Of a stretch of DNA of 64,000 nt, positions 60,868 through 64,000 are shown one piece after another. Where the stretch lies: NCBI RefSeq assembly GCF_000012305.1, contig NC_007204.1, positions 2,586,702 to 2,650,701 on the forward strand, given 5' to 3'. The number at the start of each line of letters is the position of its first letter. Within the stretch, counting starts at the first letter, position 1. This stretch comes from Psychrobacter arcticus 273-4. GTDB lineage: Bacteria; Pseudomonadota; Gammaproteobacteria; Pseudomonadales; Moraxellaceae. Under the pieces are notes generated by a model. The model saw only the letters and a program-made list of their open reading frames with translations, was not told where the DNA came from and did not search any database. A program made the translations under genes and the position numbers.

Positions 60868-62565
60868 TTAGTCGAGTACTTTTACGGTACGCAGCTTTTG
60901 CTCTTCTTCTACTTTTTTATTGACAATATATTGATGTGTCATACTAAATAAGTTATTCACTGTCCAATATAGGACCAGACCTGCTGGGAAGAACAGCATG
61001 AACGCGGTGAAAATAATCGGTAAAAACTTCATGACTTTCGCTTGCATTGGATCAGCTGGCTGCGGGTTAAGCTGCTGCTGTACAAACATCGACACACCCA
61101 TCAATAGTGGCAAGATAAACCACGGGTCCATCGCTGATAAATCCTGAATCCACAAGACCCACGGTGCATGACGTAACTCGATACTTTCAACCAGTACCCA
61201 ATATAAGGCTAAGAAAATCGGCATTTGCATCAAGATTGGCAAACAACCCGCCATTGGATTGACTTTTTCTTCTTTGTACATTGCCATCATTTCTTGCGAC
61301 ATTTTCATGCGATCGTCGCCATGTTCTTCTTTTAGCGCTGCTAGACGCGGTGCAATCGCACGCATCTTCGCCATTGAATAGTAGCTCTTGTTTGAGAACC
61401 ACATCAATGCGAATTTGACCAAGATAGTCAATAGGATGATTGACCAACCCCAGTTGCCGATGATTTTATGAATGCCATCCAAGAGAGCAAATAGTATCTT
61501 TGAAATTGGCCATAATAGACCATAATCGACCGTCTGATTTAATCCTGCTGCCACATCTTTAAGCTCAGATTGAACCTTAGGACCTGCATATAGCGTCGCA
61601 TTCAAAGTTACTTGCTTGTCTGGCGCAACATTAACAGGCTGACTATTAAAGCCAATAAAGTAATCATCACCTGTTTCACGGCTAAAGAATTTACCGGTAA
61701 AGTTTTCAGGCGTCCATGCTGACACAAAGTAATGCTGCACGATACCAACCCAACCTTTATCACTGGTTGTGGTCAACTCACCATCATTAAAGTTACCAAA
61801 TTTCAGCTTATTATAGGGATCATCCGGTGTACCCCAAGCGCCGCCCAAATAGGTCGCCATACTGAGCGCACCTTTATCAGACATACCAGGATCTTTACTA
61901 TCATCACGCTTTAGCTGGGCAAACATCTGACCTTGCCACGCCGCTGTAGAAGCATTTTGAATCTTATAGCTGATATCGATAGGATATTTATCGTGAGTGA
62001 AACTAAAGGTCTTAGTGATTGTCACGCCATCTTTTTTGTAGGTGAGCGGCACTGATAACGTTTGCTGACCTTTTTCCATCACGTAATTGTTAGCGGTATG
62101 GCTGTACTTGGCACGACCTTCTGCTGTATCGATACCATTTTGACCAATCAGACCAGACTGAGCCACGTAAACGCGGTTACTGTTATTTTCTAGCAATACA
62201 AAAGGCTTATCGCTATCAAGGGTTGCATCATACTGCTTTAGCGCAGCATAAACGATGTCACCGCCTTCTGGATTGATTTTGATGTCATAGCGATCAGTAG
62301 TGACTGTGATTAGTCCTGCATCGGTAGCAGGTGTGGCGGTCACAGCACTATTATCAACTGTACCGTTATCGACAGGTAGCGTCTGTACTGGAATATCACC
62401 TGCCGCACCGCTAGTAGAAGGAATATCAGCCCCTACCGAAGTTGCAGTTTCTGGCACCGTGTCTACAGCTGGGGCATCTGCATAATCATCACGCCATGCC
62501 AAAATCAGCAGATAAGCGGTGATTAACATCGCAATGATGATCATCACCCGAAATATCTTTTGCAT
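60868..62565 (-). CDS. yidC: Membrane protein insertase YidC
   Basis: Inserts proteins into the inner membrane with or without SecYEG (565 aa). An N-terminal helix (7-25) is followed by a Thr/Val-rich linker and the periplasmic beta domain (about 85-330). The conserved core has FALLDGIHKIIGNWGWSIIL, PILMQMPIFLALYWVL and LYWTVNNLFSMTHQYI. AGGAAAGG precedes the ATG. It sits in the conserved rpmH-rnpA-yidD-yidC-mnmE order beside the origin. Confidence 0.97.
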   Translation of the reverse strand: MQKIFRVMIIIAMLITAYLLILAWRDDYADAPAVDTVPETATSVGADIPSTSGAAGDIPVQTLPVDNGTVDNSAVTATPATDAGLITVTTDRYDIKINPEGGDIVYAALKQYDATLDSDKPFVLLENNSNRVYVAQSGLIGQNGIDTAEGRAKYSHTANNYVMEKGQQTLSVPLTYKKDGVTITKTFSFTHDKYPIDISYKIQNASTAAWQGQMFAQLKRDDSKDPGMSDKGALSMATYLGGAWGTPDDPYNKLKFGNFNDGELTTTSDKGWVGIVQHYFVSAWTPENFTGKFFSRETGDDYFIGFNSQPVNVAPDKQVTLNATLYAGPKVQSELKDVAAGLNQTVDYGLLWPISKILFALLDGIHKIIGNWGWSIILLTILVKFALMWFSNKSYYSMAKMRAIAPRLAALKEEHGDDRMKMSQEMMAMYKEEKVNPMAGCLPILMQMPIFLALYWVLVESIELRHAPWVLWIQDLSAMDPWFILPLLMGVSMFVQQQLNPQPADPMQAKVMKFLPIIFTAFMLFFPAGLVLYWTVNNLFSMTHQYIVNKKVEEEQKLRTVKVLD

Positions 62566-62723
62566 AAACCTTTCCTAGATTAAAAAATTAGGGAATAAAA
62601 AACTAAGGCATGTGTTATGACTACCACTCAGCATTAACCCATATAGTTAGCGGTAATGTCAGCAGTCAATCACATAAAATATTCATCATTTTACTAAAAA
62701 ACAACTCTAAATGATACCAACAG

Positions 62724-62743
62724 TGTGGATAACTTGTGGGTAA
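62724..62743. promoter_or_regulatory. Two DnaA boxes between yidC and yidD
   Basis: TGTGGATAA (62724-62732) is an exact box on the minus strand. TGTGGGTAA (62735-62743) is a one-mismatch box 11 bases further, one helical turn away. They face the same side of the helix. Confidence 0.55.
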
Positions 62744-62782
62744 CTCAATAGATATACTGAAACGCTTAGTAGAACCTACGTC

Positions 62783-63157
62783 TTAGGTCAATTTCATCAT
62801 ATGATTTAGGCGAGCAACATACCCATTATTATCTCGATAAACATACAAACCTTGAGCCTTCATACAAGCTGACATAATTAAAGACACATGTTGATAATGA
62901 TAAGAGGCTAAGGGCAGCGGTACAAAATCAATGCCGTGTCCACCTAAAGGATGACAACGACCAATGCGTTTTAATAAAAGCAAACTCCCATTCCAAACAC
63001 CATACCAAGCCAAAGCTTGCTTACCGTAGTTTGAACAGGTTGGATAATATCGACAACGAGCAGGTAATATAGGACTTATTATTTTTTGATAAAAAACAAT
63101 AAAACTATAAATTAATTTATATAAATATTTATTTATAGTTTTTATAAAAAAATACAT
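62783..63157 (-). CDS. yidD: Membrane protein insertion efficiency factor YidD
   Basis: A small membrane-associated protein (124 aa) that assists YidC. YQKIISPILPARCRYYPTCS (about 23-42) with the conserved Cys, then KRIGRCHPLGGHGID, are the family signatures. The first 15 codons are extremely AT-rich. About 35 residues at the C-terminus exceed the usual length and are unlike the family. It begins one base after the rnpA stop. Confidence 0.92.
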   Translation of the reverse strand: MYFFIKTINKYLYKLIYSFIVFYQKIISPILPARCRYYPTCSNYGKQALAWYGVWNGSLLLLKRIGRCHPLGGHGIDFVPLPLASYHYQHVSLIMSACMKAQGLYVYRDNNGYVARLNHMMKLT

Positions 63158-63158
63158 A

Positions 63159-63530
63159 TTATTTTTTTTCTATTTTTTTAAATATATTGTTTATTTCTGT
63201 TTTTAATTCTTTATTACTCAATCCTTTAACAGAATTTTTAATAATAAAAACCACGTCTTTATTTTCTAAACTAAAAGCCTTTACTCGAAACTGCTCACGT
63301 ATTTGACGTTTGATTAAATTTCGGGTAACTGCGGTAGGGACTTTACGCTTGGTAATAGCCATACCGACTCGTGGCTGCTCATGAGTGTTGGTACGTACAA
63401 ATGCCATTAGATGGCTCTGATGTAGCTTACGCTCAGGTGCGTCAAAGACCTCACGGAAGGCTGTAGGCGTGAGCAAGCGCTGTTCTTTGGTAAAGCGGGC
63501 ATTAGGTGTCGTTGGAACAGTATTGGACAT
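63159..63530 (-). CDS. rnpA: Ribonuclease P protein component
   Basis: The protein subunit of RNase P (123 aa from ATG 63530, with GGTTG upstream). A leader-peptide-like stretch in the longer frame upstream is not coding, because a terminator-like hairpin and the gap precede it. RFTKEQRLLTPTAFREVF is the N-terminus. VGMAITKRKVPTAVTRNLIKR is the RNR motif region that binds RNA. The last 40 codons are Lys/Asn-rich and AT-rich. It overlaps nothing and is 186 bases from rpmH. Confidence 0.94.
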   Translation of the reverse strand: MSNTVPTTPNARFTKEQRLLTPTAFREVFDAPERKLHQSHLMAFVRTNTHEQPRVGMAITKRKVPTAVTRNLIKRQIREQFRVKAFSLENKDVVFIIKNSVKGLSNKELKTEINNIFKKIEKK

Positions 63531-63592
63531 AGTACAACCTAGTATAAGAGCTAATAACGATAGCAGAAATAATAACAAAATATAGAGACAAA

Positions 63593-63616
63593 AAAAGCGC
63601 CTATGTGGGCGCTTTT
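63593..63616. terminator. Hairpin between rpmH and rnpA
   Basis: AAAAGCGCC and GGCGCTTTT form a perfect 9-bp stem around TATGTG. Flanking A and T runs suit an intrinsic terminator in either direction. It would reduce rnpA transcription relative to rpmH. Confidence 0.85.
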
Positions 63617-63716
63617 AATATATGGCTAAGTGTCAGTTGTGATGATTGACTATCGCAATCTATAAATAATAGAAACACAACAAGCACTATGAGCCATGCT
63701 TATCGCAATCTACTGA

Positions 63717-63851
63717 TTATACAGTAAGGCGATGACGTCCTTTAGCGCGGCGACGAGCTAAGACCTGACGGCCTTTTTTAGTTGCCATACGAGCACGGAA
63801 ACCGTGAGTACGTTTACGCTTGATCACGCTTGGTTGGAATGTACGTTTCAT
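63717..63851 (-). CDS. rpmH: 50S ribosomal protein L34
   Basis: The complete 44-codon gene on the minus strand encodes a small basic protein beginning [18 protein letters not shown] and ending [10 protein letters not shown], the invariant L34 pattern. It is too short to stand out among longer frames. A consensus promoter lies 45 bases upstream. In most bacteria dnaA lies on the other side of rpmH, which would be to the right of this window. Confidence 0.98.
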   Translation of the reverse strand: MKRTFQPSVIKRKRTHGFRARMATKKGRQVLARRRAKGRHRLTV

Positions 63852-63895
63852 AACTCACCTATCAAAATAATGGACTAAATTCGTAATAACGGAGG

Positions 63896-63924
63896 ATTAT
63901 ATCATCGCATAGGATGTGGGTCAA
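63896..63924 (-). promoter_or_regulatory. rpmH promoter
   Basis: On the minus strand TTGACC (63919-63924) and TATAAT (63896-63901) are 17 bases apart. GATAACACGC-like sequence upstream and GGAGG-like DNA downstream are not part of the core. Confidence 0.8.
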
Positions 63925-64000
63925 TAAACTATTCACTATGTTTTAGAGCAGCGTGTTATCGCTTTTCGATTTTTTACTGTTTGTAGAGAGCTTAAGGATT

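Overview
The window reads as a chromosomal segment of a Psychrobacter-like gammaproteobacterium (Moraxellaceae). This is inferred from the gene content and order (an rrn operon divergent from thrS-infC, a complete Na+-NQR operon with apbE and nqrM, fmt-rsmB, a LysM gene with dprA and tsaC, and mnmE-yidC-yidD-rnpA-rpmH), the moderate AT-richness and the protein sequences. No database search was run. The right edge (mnmE to rpmH) is the neighbourhood where such genomes usually carry dnaA and the replication origin, so this end is probably origin-proximal.

Layout. 1-5.0 kb: an rRNA operon on the minus strand (5' part of 23S, tRNA-Ala, tRNA-Ile, 16S, two promoters). 5.4-8.1 kb: thrS with a candidate tRNA-mimic leader, then infC with an ATT start, then a terminator. 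8.4-12.1 kb: a TelA-family protein and RNase R. 12.2-12.8 kb: a decayed mscS-like gene carrying an IS630-type fragment. 12.9-13.6 kb: hisA. 14.5-22.7 kb: nqrABCDEF, apbE and nqrM. 22.9-28.5 kb: an MFS permease and a tesA-ybbA-ybbP operon. 28.5-30.1 kb: a low-GC two-gene cassette (TPR protein and HEPN-like protein) behind an apparently attenuated leader. 30.4-37.6 kb: avtA, hisBH, a PanZ-like protein, tRNA-Phe, a DUF4385 protein, gph and comM. 37.9-44.5 kb: hemN, nfeD-qmcA, a small outer-membrane barrel and bioFC. 44.6-48.8 kb: grpE, dnaK and tsaC. 49-56 kb: dprA, a LysM protein, thrC, rsmB and fmt. 56.3-60.5 kb: ribE, ribD, nrdR and mnmE. 60.9-64 kb: yidC, yidD, rnpA and rpmH.

Most genes are housekeeping: translation, riboflavin, histidine, biotin and heme synthesis, the sodium-pumping respiratory complex and its flavin and iron maturation factors, chaperones, and DNA uptake factors (comM, dprA). 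Over this lies a layer of small non-coding structure. There are six 138-bp copies of one MITE-like element (TA...TATAGT ends), one copy of a second 108-bp MITE, gene remnants beside these elements, a scatter of ParB-type parS palindromes from 53.9 to 59.3 kb (some inside genes), and DnaA boxes clustered in the ribE-ribD and yidC-yidD gaps.

The best candidates for something undescribed are: (1) the TPR/HEPN-like cassette with its promoter, operator palindrome and terminator-bearing leader; (2) two UGGU-loop hairpins ahead of thrS that resemble a tRNA-Thr anticodon mimic; (3) the DnaA-box and parS cluster near 57 kb; and (4) the MITE family and its effect on neighbouring genes.
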